From NCBI RefSeq assembly GCF_002080415.1, contig NZ_CP020474.1:744001-808000 (forward strand): 64,000 nt of DNA. Reading direction: 5' to 3'. Shown here one piece after another: positions 1 to 8,545 of this stretch. How positions within the stretch are numbered: the first letter of the stretch is position 1; every line of letters begins with the position of its first letter. The notes under the pieces are model-generated. The model was not told where the DNA came from. It worked only from the letters and a program-made list of their open reading frames with translations, and ran no database searches. The translations under genes were made by a program, and so were the position numbers. This stretch comes from Roseovarius mucosus (GTDB lineage: Bacteria; Pseudomonadota; Alphaproteobacteria; Rhodobacterales; Rhodobacteraceae).

Positions 1-178
1 CCAGCATCAGACCCGCCATGAGCAACATACGCGGCTCAGGAATACGCCCGATCTGCGCCGCCAACACGGCGGCCTCCTCATCCAGCATCTTGGCTGCGGC
101 ATAGAGGTAATGCTCCTCGCCCGCCTGACAGGCCACCTCGAAATTGCGGCCCCCGATCTCGATTTGCACCTCAGGCAT
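1..178 (-). CDS. zapA: Cell division protein ZapA (partial, C-terminus outside window)
   Basis: ZapA binds FtsZ and promotes bundling of Z-ring protofilaments at midcell. Only the first 59 residues lie in the window. They begin MPEVQIEIGGRNFEVAC and continue through the family-typical helix containing EEHYLYAAAKMLDEEA. The ATG at 178-176 overlaps the stop of the upstream coiled-coil gene by 8 bp, so the two are very probably co-transcribed. The identification rests on the N-terminal sequence and on this neighbour pair, which is common in Rhodobacteraceae. The rest of the gene runs off the left edge. Confidence 0.9.
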   Translation of the reverse strand, partial: MPEVQIEIGGRNFEVACQAGEEHYLYAAAKMLDEEAAVLAAQIGRIPEPRMLLMAGLML

Positions 179-686
179 CCGATGTCTCCGTTTTCTCGTT
201 CTGCGCCGCCGCCGGTTCCGCCTCGGCTATCACCTGCCCCAAGGCCGCCAGCACCGCCTCAACCTCGCCCCGATCCGCACCCCGCGCGGCGCGCAGCCCC
301 TCCAACTCGGCCATCATCGCCTTGTTGATCAGATGCGGCTCAGACACGCCCGCCACCTGCGCCTCGCGCAGCGTCTGATTGTTGTCGCGCAGCTGTTGAT
401 TGGCCTTGCGCAGCGCTTGCAGATCCGCATCAAGCTTGCGCAGGCTCTCAGACCGCGCGCCTTCCGCCGCCTCTAGCTTGGCATGCAGCACCTTGATGCG
501 CTCTTGCAACTGCGCATTGGCCAGTTGCTCCTCGCCAAGCTGCTCGCGCAACCGGGCCAGCTCTTCAGGATCTGCTCCCGCGTCCGGCGCGGCACTTGGC
601 GCAGCCACGGGCCGCCCCTCCAGCCCCTGCGCGATGCGGTCCAGCGCCGCCGTGATCCGTGCCTGTAACTCGTTTATCTGGCTCAT
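171..686 (-). CDS. Coiled-coil protein upstream of zapA, function unknown
   Basis: A 171-aa protein starting MSQINELQARITAAL. Almost the whole centre (about residues 45-125) is Glu/Leu/Arg/Gln-rich heptad sequence, so a long coiled coil is expected. I see no signal peptide, membrane segment or catalytic motif. The start at 686 was chosen over an upstream in-frame start because the extra 22 residues look non-coding. The stop overlaps the zapA start by 8 bp, which points to translational coupling and suggests, by inference only, a role connected with cell division. It is transcribed divergently from transketolase. Confidence 0.8.
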   Translation of the reverse strand: MSQINELQARITAALDRIAQGLEGRPVAAPSAAPDAGADPEELARLREQLGEEQLANAQLQERIKVLHAKLEAAEGARSESLRKLDADLQALRKANQQLRDNNQTLREAQVAGVSEPHLINKAMMAELEGLRAARGADRGEVEAVLAALGQVIAEAEPAAAQNEKTETSDA

Positions 687-899
687 CCTCGAGGGTCCTC
701 GCTTGCTTGCCCGCGTGCCCCACGAATCGCACACCGGGCGGGTTTTGATCAAGTCTAATGAAAGGATCGGCGAAATGCGCCCCCAAACCCGCTCAATGCA
801 CCGCTTGCACCGCCTCGTGCTTGAACTTCTGGACCGGGCTGGTATTCAACGCCCAGATAGACCCGTCAGACACCGCCCCATTCAAAGGATGCACGCCCC

Positions 900-2915
900 G
901 TGGACATCGCCGCCCTCCGCTCCGCCAACCCCGATCATTGGAAAAAGGCCACCGCCATCCGCGCGCTGACCCTCGACGCCGTTGCCGCCGCCAATTCCGG
1001 CCATTCCGGCATGCCGATGGGCATGGCCGATGTCGCAACCGTGCTCTATGAAAAGCACCTGAAATTCGACCCCACCAATCCCAATTGGCCCGACCGCGAC
1101 CGCTTTATCCTCTCGGCGGGGCATGGCTCGATGTTGCTCTATTCCCTGCTGCATCTGACCGGCTATGCCGATATGACGCTCGACGAAATCCGCAATTTCC
1201 GCCAATGGGGGGCAAAAACCGCAGGCCATCCCGAATATGGCCACGCCACCGGCATCGAGACCACGACCGGCCCGCTCGGTCAGGGCATTTCCAACGCCGT
1301 GGGCTTTGCCATGGCCGAAGAAATGCTGCGCGCCCGCTTTGGCGCGAAGCTGATGGATCACTATACCTATGTCATCGCCGGTGACGGCTGCCTCATGGAG
1401 GGTGTCAGCCAAGAGGCCATCGGCCTTGCCGGTCGGCACCAACTGTCGCGCCTCATCGTGCTGTGGGACAACAACAACATCACCATCGACGGCACCGTCG
1501 ATCTTGCCGACCGCACTGATCAGGTCGCGCGTTTCCGCGCCTCCGGCTGGCATGTGCTGGAAATCGACGGGCATGACCCGGCGGCGATTGACGCAGCCTT
1601 GACCGAGGCCAAGACCACCGCAGAGCCTACGATGATCGCCTGCAAAACCCATATCGCCCTTGGTCACGCCGCGCAGGACACCTCCAAGGGTCATGGCGCG
1701 CTGACCAACCCAGACCAGCTTGCCGCCGCCAAAGAGGCCTATGGCTGGCCCTATGGCCCCTTTGAGATCCCCTCTGATGTCAAATCCGCATGGGAGGCCA
1801 TCGGCCACCGTGGGGCCACCACCTATGCCGCATGGGCCAAGCGTCTGGCAGACACCTCGCCCGCGCGTCAGGCCGAGATTGCGCGCATCTTCAACCGCGA
1901 CATGCCGGTGAAACTGGGCGCGCGCATCCGCGCCCTGAAAAAACAGATCAGCGCCGAGGCCCCCAAAGTGGCCACCCGTCAAAGCTCTGAAATGGTGCTC
2001 GAGGTCGTGAACCCGATCCTTCAGGAAACCGTCGGCGGCTCTGCCGATCTCTCGGGGTCCAACAACACCCGCTCGGGCGATATGTCCGTGTTCGACGTGG
2101 ACAACCGCAAGGGCCGCTACATCCACTGGGGCATCCGCGAACATGGCATGGCCGCCGCGATGAACGGCATGGCGCTGCATGGCGGCATCCGCCCCTATGG
2201 CGGCACCTTCATGTGCTTTACCGATTACGCCCGCCCCGCCATGCGTCTGGCCGCGCTGATGAAAATCCCCACCGTGTTCGTCATGACCCATGACAGCATC
2301 GGTCTGGGCGAGGATGGCCCGACCCACCAGCCCGTTGAGCATCTGGCGATCAGCCGCGCCACCCCCAACACCTGGGTCTTCCGCCCCTGCGATACGGTCG
2401 AGACCGCCGAAGCGTGGGAACTGGCGCTCACGTCCAAGGAAACGCCCTCGGTTCTCTCGCTCACCCGCCAAGGCCTGCCGACCCTGCGCCGCGAGCACAA
2501 GGCCAAGAACCTGACCGCCCAAGGTGCCTATGTGCTGGCCGATGCAACGGGCAAGCGTCAGGCGATCCTGATGGCCACCGGATCAGAGGTCGAGATTGCC
2601 ATGAAGGCGCGCGACCTCTTGGAAGCCGAAGGCATCGGCACGCGCGTGGTCTCCATGCCCTGCTGGGAACTCTTCGAGGAACAAGACGACAGCTATCGCC
2701 GCCGCGTCCTGCCCGCAGGCCCGGTGCGCGTCGCCATTGAGGCCGCGATCCGCTTTGGCTGGGACCGCTGGCTCTACGGCGAGCGCGGCCGCCGCGAAAA
2801 GGGCGGCTTTGTCGGCATGCATGATTTCGGGGCATCCGCCCCTGCCCCCACACTCTACAAGGAATTCGGCATCACCGCCGAGGCCGTGGCGGACAAGGTC
2901 AAATCCCTGCTCTGA
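900..2915 (+). CDS. tkt: Transketolase
   Basis: Thiamine-diphosphate enzyme that moves two-carbon ketol units between sugar phosphates in the pentose phosphate and Calvin pathways. The 671-aa length is normal. Visible family features are the N-terminal [12 protein letters not shown] segment, the ThDP/metal motif running from GDGCLMEG to NNNITIDG, the pyrimidine-domain segment DLSGSNNT, and [14 protein letters not shown] in the C-terminal half. Translation appears to start at a GTG (900-902) preceded by an AAAGGAT Shine-Dalgarno-like stretch. A strong intrinsic terminator follows. The gene stands alone and is not in an obvious Calvin-cycle operon, so a housekeeping role is likely. Confidence 0.97.
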   Translation: MDIAALRSANPDHWKKATAIRALTLDAVAAANSGHSGMPMGMADVATVLYEKHLKFDPTNPNWPDRDRFILSAGHGSMLLYSLLHLTGYADMTLDEIRNFRQWGAKTAGHPEYGHATGIETTTGPLGQGISNAVGFAMAEEMLRARFGAKLMDHYTYVIAGDGCLMEGVSQEAIGLAGRHQLSRLIVLWDNNNITIDGTVDLADRTDQVARFRASGWHVLEIDGHDPAAIDAALTEAKTTAEPTMIACKTHIALGHAAQDTSKGHGALTNPDQLAAAKEAYGWPYGPFEIPSDVKSAWEAIGHRGATTYAAWAKRLADTSPARQAEIARIFNRDMPVKLGARIRALKKQISAEAPKVATRQSSEMVLEVVNPILQETVGGSADLSGSNNTRSGDMSVFDVDNRKGRYIHWGIREHGMAAAMNGMALHGGIRPYGGTFMCFTDYARPAMRLAALMKIPTVFVMTHDSIGLGEDGPTHQPVEHLAISRATPNTWVFRPCDTVETAEAWELALTSKETPSVLSLTRQGLPTLRREHKAKNLTAQGAYVLADATGKRQAILMATGSEVEIAMKARDLLEAEGIGTRVVSMPCWELFEEQDDSYRRRVLPAGPVRVAIEAAIRFGWDRWLYGERGRREKGGFVGMHDFGASAPAPTLYKEFGITAEAVADKVKSLL

Positions 2916-2940
2916 GCCGAGGGGATCGAACCCAACGACG

Positions 2941-2975
2941 AAGCCCGGATGCCCAGCATCCGGGCTTTCTCTTTT
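2941..2975 (+). terminator. Rho-independent terminator after transketolase
   Basis: Perfect 12-bp stem (AAGCCCGGATGC / GCATCCGGGCTT) with a CCA loop, followed by TCTCTTTT. It lies 25 bp after the tkt stop codon. Confidence 0.9.
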
Positions 2976-2993
2976 GGCAACGAGATACAGCGC

Positions 2994-3064
2994 TGTCCCT
3001 GAGCCCCGCGCGGAACAAGGCGCGGCACGCGCCGCCGCGCGGATCGCTGGGCCGTCCCGCGCAC
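2994..3064 (-). repeat. Partial copy (inverted) of the 122-bp palindromic intergenic element, tail end
   Basis: Read on the minus strand, this contains GGACGGCCCAGCGATC followed by a GC-rich tail ending near TTGTTCCGCGCGG. This matches the 3' arm and tail of the full copies at 4414-4595 and 56774-56950. The 5' arm and centre of the element are missing, so this is a truncated copy. It lies between transketolase and dinB and overlaps no gene. Confidence 0.7.
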
Positions 3065-3124
3065 CTCTTCCACCACATCCCCCAACTTGCGCGCCCCCGC
3101 GCACAGCCCCTACACTCCCGCATC

Positions 3125-4378
3125 ATGCCCAGCCTCTGCCGCGATTGCCTGACCCGATTCGACACCGCCCGCCGCTGCCCCGCTTGCGGCAGCCCCCGCA
3201 TCGTGGCCCATCCCGAGCTTTTCGACCTCTCCATCGCCCATATGGATTGCGATGCCTTCTACGCCTCCGTCGAAAAACGCGACAACCCGGATCTTGCCGA
3301 CAAGCCGCTCATCATCGGCGGCGGGCGGCGCGGCGTGGTCTCGACCGCCTGCTATATCGCCCGCATCAAAGGCGTGCGCTCTGCCATGCCGATGTTTCAG
3401 GCGCTCAAACTCTGCCCCGAGGCGGTGGTGATCAAACCCCGCATGCAGGTCTATGCCGAGGTCTCGCGCGCCATCCGCGCCATGATGCTCGATCTCACCC
3501 CCGCCGTGGAACCGCTCTCGCTTGACGAGGCGTTTCTCGATCTCACCGGCACCGCGCAATTGCATGGCGCACCGCCCGCCGTCGTGCTGGCCCAGCTTAT
3601 CAAACGGATGCGCGACGAGTTGGGCCTGACCGGGTCCATCGGCCTCAGCCATAACAAGTTTCTGGCCAAAATCGCCTCGGACCTCGACAAACCGCATGGC
3701 TTTGCCGTGATCGGCGCAGGCGAGACCGCCGATTTCCTGCGTGACCGCCCCGTCAGCCTGATCTGGGGCGTGGGCCAATCAACCCTCAAGGCGCTGAATG
3801 ACGCAGGCATCCGCAGCTTTGCCGATCTCCTGCGATGGGACCGCCGCGATCTGCACGCACGCTTTGGCTCGATGGGCGACCGGCTCTGGCATCTGGCGCG
3901 CGGGCAGGACCGCCGCCGCGTCTCGGCCAATGCGCCGGTCAAATCCATCTCGAACGAGACAACCTTTTACGAGGACACGCGCGACCGCGACCTGCTTGAT
4001 GGCCATATCTGGCGGCTGGCGGAAAAGGTGGCCGACCGCGCCAAGGCCCGCGCCCTCGCGGGCCGCGTCGTCACGCTCAAACTCAAGCGGGCCGATCACA
4101 CGCTTCTCACCCGCCGCCATGCCCTGCGTGACGCGACGCAACTTGCCGATACACTCTATCGTACCGCCCGCGCGCTGATGGATCAGGTGCCCGACGGGGC
4201 CGCCTATCGGCTCATCGGCGTCGGGCTGTCAGACCTCGTGGAAGAGACCGCCGCCGACCGCTCCGGCGACTTGCTCGATCCCCAAGCCACCCGCCGCGCC
4301 GGGGCCGAACGCGCCACCGATGCCATCCGCGCCAAATTCGGCCCAGATGCAATCGTCAAAGGGCGGGCGTTGCGATAG
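3125..4378 (+). CDS. dinB: DNA polymerase IV (Y-family) with N-terminal zinc ribbon
   Basis: Low-fidelity Y-family polymerase for translesion synthesis; 417 aa. The palm domain shows the catalytic carboxylates in AHMDCDAFYASVEK and SLDEAFLDL. The helix-hairpin-helix segment (LIWGVGQSTLKAL) and the little-finger domain follow. Ahead of the usual start is an extra segment of about 35 residues with two CxxC pairs (Cys5/Cys8 and Cys18/Cys21), a probable zinc ribbon that E. coli DinB lacks. The gene is monocistronic, between two copies of a palindromic intergenic repeat. I see no clear LexA box by eye. Confidence 0.93.
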   Translation: MPSLCRDCLTRFDTARRCPACGSPRIVAHPELFDLSIAHMDCDAFYASVEKRDNPDLADKPLIIGGGRRGVVSTACYIARIKGVRSAMPMFQALKLCPEAVVIKPRMQVYAEVSRAIRAMMLDLTPAVEPLSLDEAFLDLTGTAQLHGAPPAVVLAQLIKRMRDELGLTGSIGLSHNKFLAKIASDLDKPHGFAVIGAGETADFLRDRPVSLIWGVGQSTLKALNDAGIRSFADLLRWDRRDLHARFGSMGDRLWHLARGQDRRRVSANAPVKSISNETTFYEDTRDRDLLDGHIWRLAEKVADRAKARALAGRVVTLKLKRADHTLLTRRHALRDATQLADTLYRTARALMDQVPDGAAYRLIGVGLSDLVEETAADRSGDLLDPQATRRAGAERATDAIRAKFGPDAIVKGRALR

Positions 4379-4413
4379 GCGGCGGGTGCCGATGCTTGCG
4401 ATACGCGCATTAG

Positions 4414-4595
4414 CCGCGCGGTCGCTGGGCCAGGGACTAGCGAAACACCATCCGTGGCTTCCACTTAATGCCAGCCAAGTCCGTAAGACTTAACAGTGTT
4501 TCGCTTGCTCTCATAATCGCTAGGCCGCCGGACGGCCCAGCGATCCGCGCGGCGGGCTTCGCCCTTGATTCCGCGCGGCACCACAGGTGCCTGCC
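4414..4595 (+). repeat. Full copy of a 122-bp palindromic intergenic element with GC-rich tail
   Basis: The core 4422-4543 is bounded by perfect 10-bp inverted termini TCGCTGGGCC and GGCCCAGCGA. Just outside, CCGCGCGG extends the arms with one bulged base. Inside is a second inverted pair, CTAGCGA / TCGCTAG, so the element can fold into one long hairpin. A copy of identical core length sits at 56781-56902 and shares GGGACTAGCGAA and CACTTWATGYCAGC. The tail after 4552 contains GGCACC-ACA-GGTGCC. No gene or transposase is present. Confidence 0.75.
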
Positions 4596-4597
4596 CT

Positions 4598-5461
4598 CTA
4601 CTCCGCCGCCAAGGGCCGCGCCTCCGCGCGCCCGATCTCGGCGATCTCGCGGATCACGCCCGACAGCAGCGTCCGGAACGCTTCGAAATTGCCATTGGGC
4701 CGAATAAGCCGCTCATTCATATAAAGCGCGCGGTCAATCTCTACCTGCACCGCATGCCGCCCGCGCGCAGGGCGACCATAGGCTTGCGTGATATAGGCCC
4801 CGGCAAAAGGTGTGTTGCGCGTCACCACCAGACCTGCGCGGGCAAAGGCCGCCTCGATCCGCTCGACCACCGCGCCATCCGCCGCCGCCCCGAACCGATC
4901 CCCCAAAACGATCTCGGGCCGCCGCACGCCCCGCCGCGCCACCGCGTCCATCGCCTCATGCGGCATCGAATGACAATCAATCAGGATCGACTGCCCGAAC
5001 ATCAGATGCGCTTGATCCAACTGCCCTTGCAACGCCGTGTGATAGGGCCGCCAATAGCTCTCGATCCGGTGCTCGGCCTCGGCCATGCTCAGCTTGCCCG
5101 CATAGATCGCCTGCCCATTCGCCACCACACGTGGAATGACCCCAAGACCAGAGGCCACACGCGGATTATGCCCCTGCCGCGCCACGCCCTCGATCAGCGC
5201 CGGGTCCAATTCATCAGCACTGCGGTTCAGATCGACATAGGCGCGCGGTGCCCCCGCCTTGATCAAAGGTGCCCCATAGAGCGGGGCGCTGTCGAACAAC
5301 TGATCGACAAAAGCATCCTCGGACGAGCGCACCGAATGCTCATTCAGCGTGGTGCGCCGCAGGAAGGTCCAGGGGTAATCCCGCCCACTATGGGGCGAGG
5401 CGAACACCACCGCCGTGGTGCGCCGTTCGGGATGCGTGAGGTGATAAGCGACCTTGGGCAT
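4598..5461 (-). CDS. N-formylglutamate amidohydrolase family protein
   Basis: A 287-aa member of the FGase (HutG-type) family. These are zinc hydrolases that release glutamate from N-formylglutamate in histidine catabolism or act on related N-acyl amino acids. Recognisable segments are FASPHSGRDYP near the N-terminus, RSSEDAFVDQLF, the arginine-rich AYVDLNRSADELDP, the metal-site segment LIDCHSMPH and the C-terminal VQVEIDRALYMNE. No hut genes are nearby, so the substrate is uncertain. The ATG at 5461 has an AGAGAGGAA ribosome-binding stretch upstream. Confidence 0.88.
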   Translation of the reverse strand: MPKVAYHLTHPERRTTAVVFASPHSGRDYPWTFLRRTTLNEHSVRSSEDAFVDQLFDSAPLYGAPLIKAGAPRAYVDLNRSADELDPALIEGVARQGHNPRVASGLGVIPRVVANGQAIYAGKLSMAEAEHRIESYWRPYHTALQGQLDQAHLMFGQSILIDCHSMPHEAMDAVARRGVRRPEIVLGDRFGAAADGAVVERIEAAFARAGLVVTRNTPFAGAYITQAYGRPARGRHAVQVEIDRALYMNERLIRPNGNFEAFRTLLSGVIREIAEIGRAEARPLAAE

Positions 5462-5605
5462 TGATGTTCCTCTCTCAGGCGATAATAGACTGAAATTGAG
5501 CTTCTAAAAGCCCTTGATCCCCTCTCCGACTCCTTTTATAGACCACCGAACCGGCGCGGATTTCCGCGCCCCTCTTTTTGGGGCAGGCGATCGGCTGGCA
5601 TTCAT

Positions 5606-5680
5606 GGGCGATTAGCTCAGTGGTAGAGCACTTCGTTGACATCGAAGGGGTCACAAGTTCGAACCTTGTATCGCCCACCA
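5606..5680 (+). tRNA. tRNA-Val (GAC)
   Basis: Complete cloverleaf with acceptor GGGCGAT pairing with ATCGCCC, D-arm GCTC/GAGC, anticodon stem CTTCG/CGAAG enclosing loop TTGACAT (anticodon GAC), T-arm with TTCGAAC, and an encoded CCA at 5678-5680. rpmJ follows 77 bp downstream on the same strand. Confidence 0.97.
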
Positions 5681-5757
5681 TGAATTCACTGTCCCGCCCA
5701 CCGGGACGCCCGCAACCCCAGGCGCTGGCCCGCGCCGCGACAACCGAGGAGACGACC

Positions 5758-5883
5758 ATGAAGGTTCGTAATTCGCTCCGCTCGCTCAAGAACCGGCATC
5801 GGGATTGCCGCGTCGTGCGCCGCAAAGGCCGCGTCTACGTGATCAACAAGACCCAGCCGCGTTTCAAAGCCCGTCAGGGCTGA
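5758..5883 (+). CDS. rpmJ: 50S ribosomal protein L36 (bL36)
   Basis: A 41-aa basic protein beginning [17 protein letters not shown], the zinc-independent-looking alphaproteobacterial form of bL36. It sits in the large ribosomal subunit near the peptidyl-transferase region. The ATG at 5758 follows GAGGAGACGACC, a good ribosome-binding site. The gene is isolated from the ribosomal-protein operons, lies just after tRNA-Val and ends with a strong terminator. A shared tRNA-rpmJ transcript is possible. Confidence 0.97.
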   Translation: MKVRNSLRSLKNRHRDCRVVRRKGRVYVINKTQPRFKARQG

Positions 5884-5912
5884 GCCGCGATCAGCCCTAA
5901 GGCTGAAGGATC

Positions 5913-5943
5913 AAAACCCCGCCCAACCGGCGGGGTTTTTCTT
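5913..5943 (+). terminator. Rho-independent terminator after rpmJ
   Basis: An 11-bp stem AAAACCCCGCC / GGCGGGGTTTT around a CAACC loop, followed by further T residues. It begins 30 bp after the rpmJ stop. Confidence 0.9.
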
Positions 5944-6085
5944 TGGGGGATGGCTCTTTGCCTAGCTTGCCTCGCGAAACAAGCCGCGCGGTGCCCGTCC
6001 GCCGGGTGGGCGCAGCAACAGACGTGATCGGCACTTTATGCCTGAGAAGTCTTTCGCGTTTTCAATGAGATGGGCCGTTGCAAAA

Positions 6086-6181
6086 GCGCCCGCCCGTCAC
6101 GCCAGAGGCGTGCCGAGAGAAAGCGGCGCACCTACGGTGCGACGGGGCGGACGGGCGCTGCGCGGCGGTGCCTGCGGCACC
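6086..6181. repeat. Structured multi-hairpin intergenic element downstream of dapD
   Basis: Three 6-bp hairpins with 3-nt loops follow one another: CACGCC-AGA-GGCGTG (6098-6112), CGCACC-TAC-GGTGCG (6127-6141) and GGTGCC-TGC-GGCACC (6167-6181). The first two are enclosed by GCGCCCGCCCG (6086-6096) and its near-complement CGGACGGGCGC (6148-6158). The segment after the last hairpin, CTTGATTCCGCGC, recurs in the tail of the repeat at 4414-4595. The whole intergenic stretch 5944-6237 has no convincing gene. Confidence 0.6.
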
Positions 6182-6237
6182 TTGATTCCGCGCAAAGAAT
6201 ATTTGGCGCAGAGGACACGCCCCTTGCGCCTGCCCTC

Positions 6238-7065
6238 TCAATCCCTCAGCAACTCGTTGATTCCCGTCTTGGAACGCGTCTGCGCATCCACCCGCTTGAC
6301 GATCACGGCACAGTATAGGTTGATGCCGTTCTTCGACGGCATGCTTCCTGCGACCACCACCGAATAGGGCGGCACTTCGCCATACATGACCTCGCCGGTC
6401 TCGCGGTCGACGATCTTGGTGGATTTCCCGATGAAAACCCCCATCCCCAGAACCGAACCCTCGCGCACGATACAGCCCTCGACCACCTCGGACCGCGCAC
6501 CGATAAAACAATTGTCCTCGATGATCGTCGGCCCCGCCTGCATCGGCTCCAATACGCCGCCAATGCCAACACCGCCGGAAAGATGCACGTTCTTACCAAT
6601 CTGCGCGCAAGATCCCACCGTGGCCCAGGTATCCACCATCGTGCCACTGTCCACATAGGCCCCAAGATTGACAAAGGACGGCATCAAAACGACGCCCGGC
6701 GCGATATAGGCCGATTTGCGCACAACACAGTTGGGCACGGCCCGAAACCCGGCCTCACGCCACTCGGCATCGCCCCAGCCCTTGAACTTGCTGTCCACCT
6801 TGTCCCACCAGCCCGCGCCCTGCGGCCCGCCAGCGTGGATTTCCATATCCTTGATGCGGAACCCCAAAAGCACCGCCTTCTTGGCCCATTGGTTCACATG
6901 CCATTGGCCATCCGCCTGCCGCTCCGCCACCCGCATGCTGCCGCTATCAAGCGCTGCCAGCGTGGCCTCGATCGCCTCGCGGGTCTCTCCGCCTGTTGCA
7001 GAGGTGATCGTGTCGCGCGCCTCCCAGGCGGCTTCGATTGCGGATTCTAGGGCTGCGTTTGACAT
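6238..7065 (-). CDS. dapD: 2,3,4,5-tetrahydropyridine-2,6-dicarboxylate N-succinyltransferase
   Basis: Catalyses the succinyl-CoA-dependent step of the succinylase branch of lysine and meso-diaminopimelate biosynthesis in the cytoplasm. At 275 aa it has normal length. The C-terminal two thirds is a left-handed beta-helix built of hexapeptide repeats, visible as [43 protein letters not shown] and [17 protein letters not shown]. It is transcribed alone; the structured repeat at 6086-6181 lies in its 3' trailer. Confidence 0.97.
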   Translation of the reverse strand: MSNAALESAIEAAWEARDTITSATGGETREAIEATLAALDSGSMRVAERQADGQWHVNQWAKKAVLLGFRIKDMEIHAGGPQGAGWWDKVDSKFKGWGDAEWREAGFRAVPNCVVRKSAYIAPGVVLMPSFVNLGAYVDSGTMVDTWATVGSCAQIGKNVHLSGGVGIGGVLEPMQAGPTIIEDNCFIGARSEVVEGCIVREGSVLGMGVFIGKSTKIVDRETGEVMYGEVPPYSVVVAGSMPSKNGINLYCAVIVKRVDAQTRSKTGINELLRD

Positions 7066-7186
7066 GGGGCCTCCGGTTGCAATTGTCCCTCGCGGCTATA
7101 GCCAAATGCGCGCGCGCATACAATGCAAGAGACCCGCCCCGTCGTGCCATGGTCGGGGCGGCCCCAAGGCCACCCCTAGCGCCGCC

Positions 7187-8170
7187 TCAGGCGGCAAGAT
7201 CCAGCTTGACCAGCGTCTGGTTCAACAGAACATAAGCAATCTCGCCAAAGGTCACCGGCCCGGTAAAGCCCGCCGTCAGCTTGCCCTCCATATCACCGTA
7301 AACGTAGTTGAGAATGCAGTTGCACGAATAGCTGCCCTCACCTGCGGACCCGACCTGCGTGGCAAAGGTCTTGGCATAATCCTCTTGCGCGGCCGCCAGA
7401 CGATATTCCACACCCGGAAAGACTGGCGCGTAAAAGGCCACTTCGCCCGCATCCGGATCAACCGACTGGAACGACACATTGATCAGCGCGCCCGCATAAT
7501 TGGCCACCAGCGGCAATTTGGTGTCGATACCCTTGTCCGTGACATAGCGGGCAAACCCAATCTCTTGGCCGTTCACGATGGCTTTATGCGCCGAAAATCC
7601 CGCCTCGGGAAACGAGAACACAAGCTCGGCATCGTCGCCTTGCTTGAAGATATTCACGATATCAAGGCTCGGTCGCATCCCCTCAGGCACGGAAACATGC
7701 AAAAGAACGGCCCCGTCCTCGTGCTTGGCACCCTGCGCTCCGTCAAAAACAGAGGGCGTCACTTTACCAATCTCGTCCAGATGCACACCACTGATCCAGC
7801 CCAACAGCGGCTGATCAAACAGATCGGCATAGCCTGCACCATCCTCGGCAAACCGGGCATGCGCCTCGGAAAACGCCGGAATGATCACCAGAGTAACGCC
7901 ACCGGCCTCATAGCCTTGTGCCAAGTTGGCAAGGTCCGCCGTGGCCAGATACCGTGCAGAGGCGTGGCTTCCCTCTGGAAAGGTGGTGCAGAACAGGTGC
8001 TCACGATCCACCTTGCCCCCGGTTTTCGTCATGAAATAGACGGTGCTGCCGCCGATCCAATTGCCCTTGGGCAAAGTGCTCAACAACTCTGGCGCACCGG
8101 CAATCGACATGACCGCGCCGGCCTCAATCCGTTCCGCCGCCTCTTGGGGGGTTAGAAATTCGTTCTTCAT
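7187..8170 (-). CDS. Conserved protein of unknown function with FIST-C-like tail
   Basis: A 327-aa soluble-looking protein with no signal peptide or membrane segment. I do not recognise a named function. The last 70 residues, containing GSYSCNCILNYVYGD, GFTGPVTFGEIAY and LLNQTLV, resemble the end of FIST_C sensory domains, where a Cys-bearing segment is followed by GF..(Y/F)GEI and NQT. The N-terminal part (for example WIGGSTVYFMTKTGGKVDRE) would correspond to a FIST-like or ligand-binding region. The start is supported by GAAGGAA 5 nt upstream of the ATG. It follows a 67-aa gene with a 20-bp gap, so the two form a small operon. FIST proteins are thought to bind small ligands; any such role here is inference. 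Confidence 0.85.
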   Translation of the reverse strand: MKNEFLTPQEAAERIEAGAVMSIAGAPELLSTLPKGNWIGGSTVYFMTKTGGKVDREHLFCTTFPEGSHASARYLATADLANLAQGYEAGGVTLVIIPAFSEAHARFAEDGAGYADLFDQPLLGWISGVHLDEIGKVTPSVFDGAQGAKHEDGAVLLHVSVPEGMRPSLDIVNIFKQGDDAELVFSFPEAGFSAHKAIVNGQEIGFARYVTDKGIDTKLPLVANYAGALINVSFQSVDPDAGEVAFYAPVFPGVEYRLAAAQEDYAKTFATQVGSAGEGSYSCNCILNYVYGDMEGKLTAGFTGPVTFGEIAYVLLNQTLVKLDLAA

Positions 8171-8190
8171 GGGGTTTCCTTCGCAATAGG

Positions 8191-8394
8191 TCAGAGTTTT
8201 GCCAGCTCAGCGGCGGCATCAGAATTTTTGGCGACAAACGCACGCAATTCTGCAACGAGACCGCTTAGCTTAGCGGGCTCTGTGCGCGCCTGCACACGAA
8301 GACGATTCAAAACAATGCGGGTGGCCAGCGATGCGGCAGCCAGGTCCGTGGTCCCTTTTATGGCCCGGGTCAGGTCAGTTTCCGAAAGTATCAC
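8191..8394 (-). CDS. Small conserved-looking protein (67 aa), partner of the FIST-like gene
   Basis: Begins at a GTG (8394-8392) with an unusually good AAGGAGG Shine-Dalgarno sequence at 8401-8407, which argues strongly that it is translated. The product is Ala/Leu-rich and predicted helical (MILSETDLTRAIKGTTDLA at the start), with no Cys, signal peptide or membrane segment. It ends 20 bp before the start of the FIST-like protein. I recognise no family. A small adaptor or partner of the downstream protein is a guess from position only. Confidence 0.7.
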   Translation of the reverse strand: MILSETDLTRAIKGTTDLAAASLATRIVLNRLRVQARTEPAKLSGLVAELRAFVAKNSDAAAELAKL

Positions 8395-8545
8395 TTAGTG
8401 CCCTCCTTATCCGATGATCGACACAGGAGAGCGCTGCAAAAACTGCGCCAAATTGCACGGCGCACAGGTCGTCAGGGCCGCAATTCACCCCCAACAAAGG
8501 ACAGCGTGGCAGATCTTAGACCACCACGCGCAAGGGCAGGATCAC

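Noticed and set aside
882..2522. Open frame of about 546 codons antisense to transketolase
   Set aside because: Transketolase is complete on the plus strand; the antisense product is low-complexity and Gly/His-rich.
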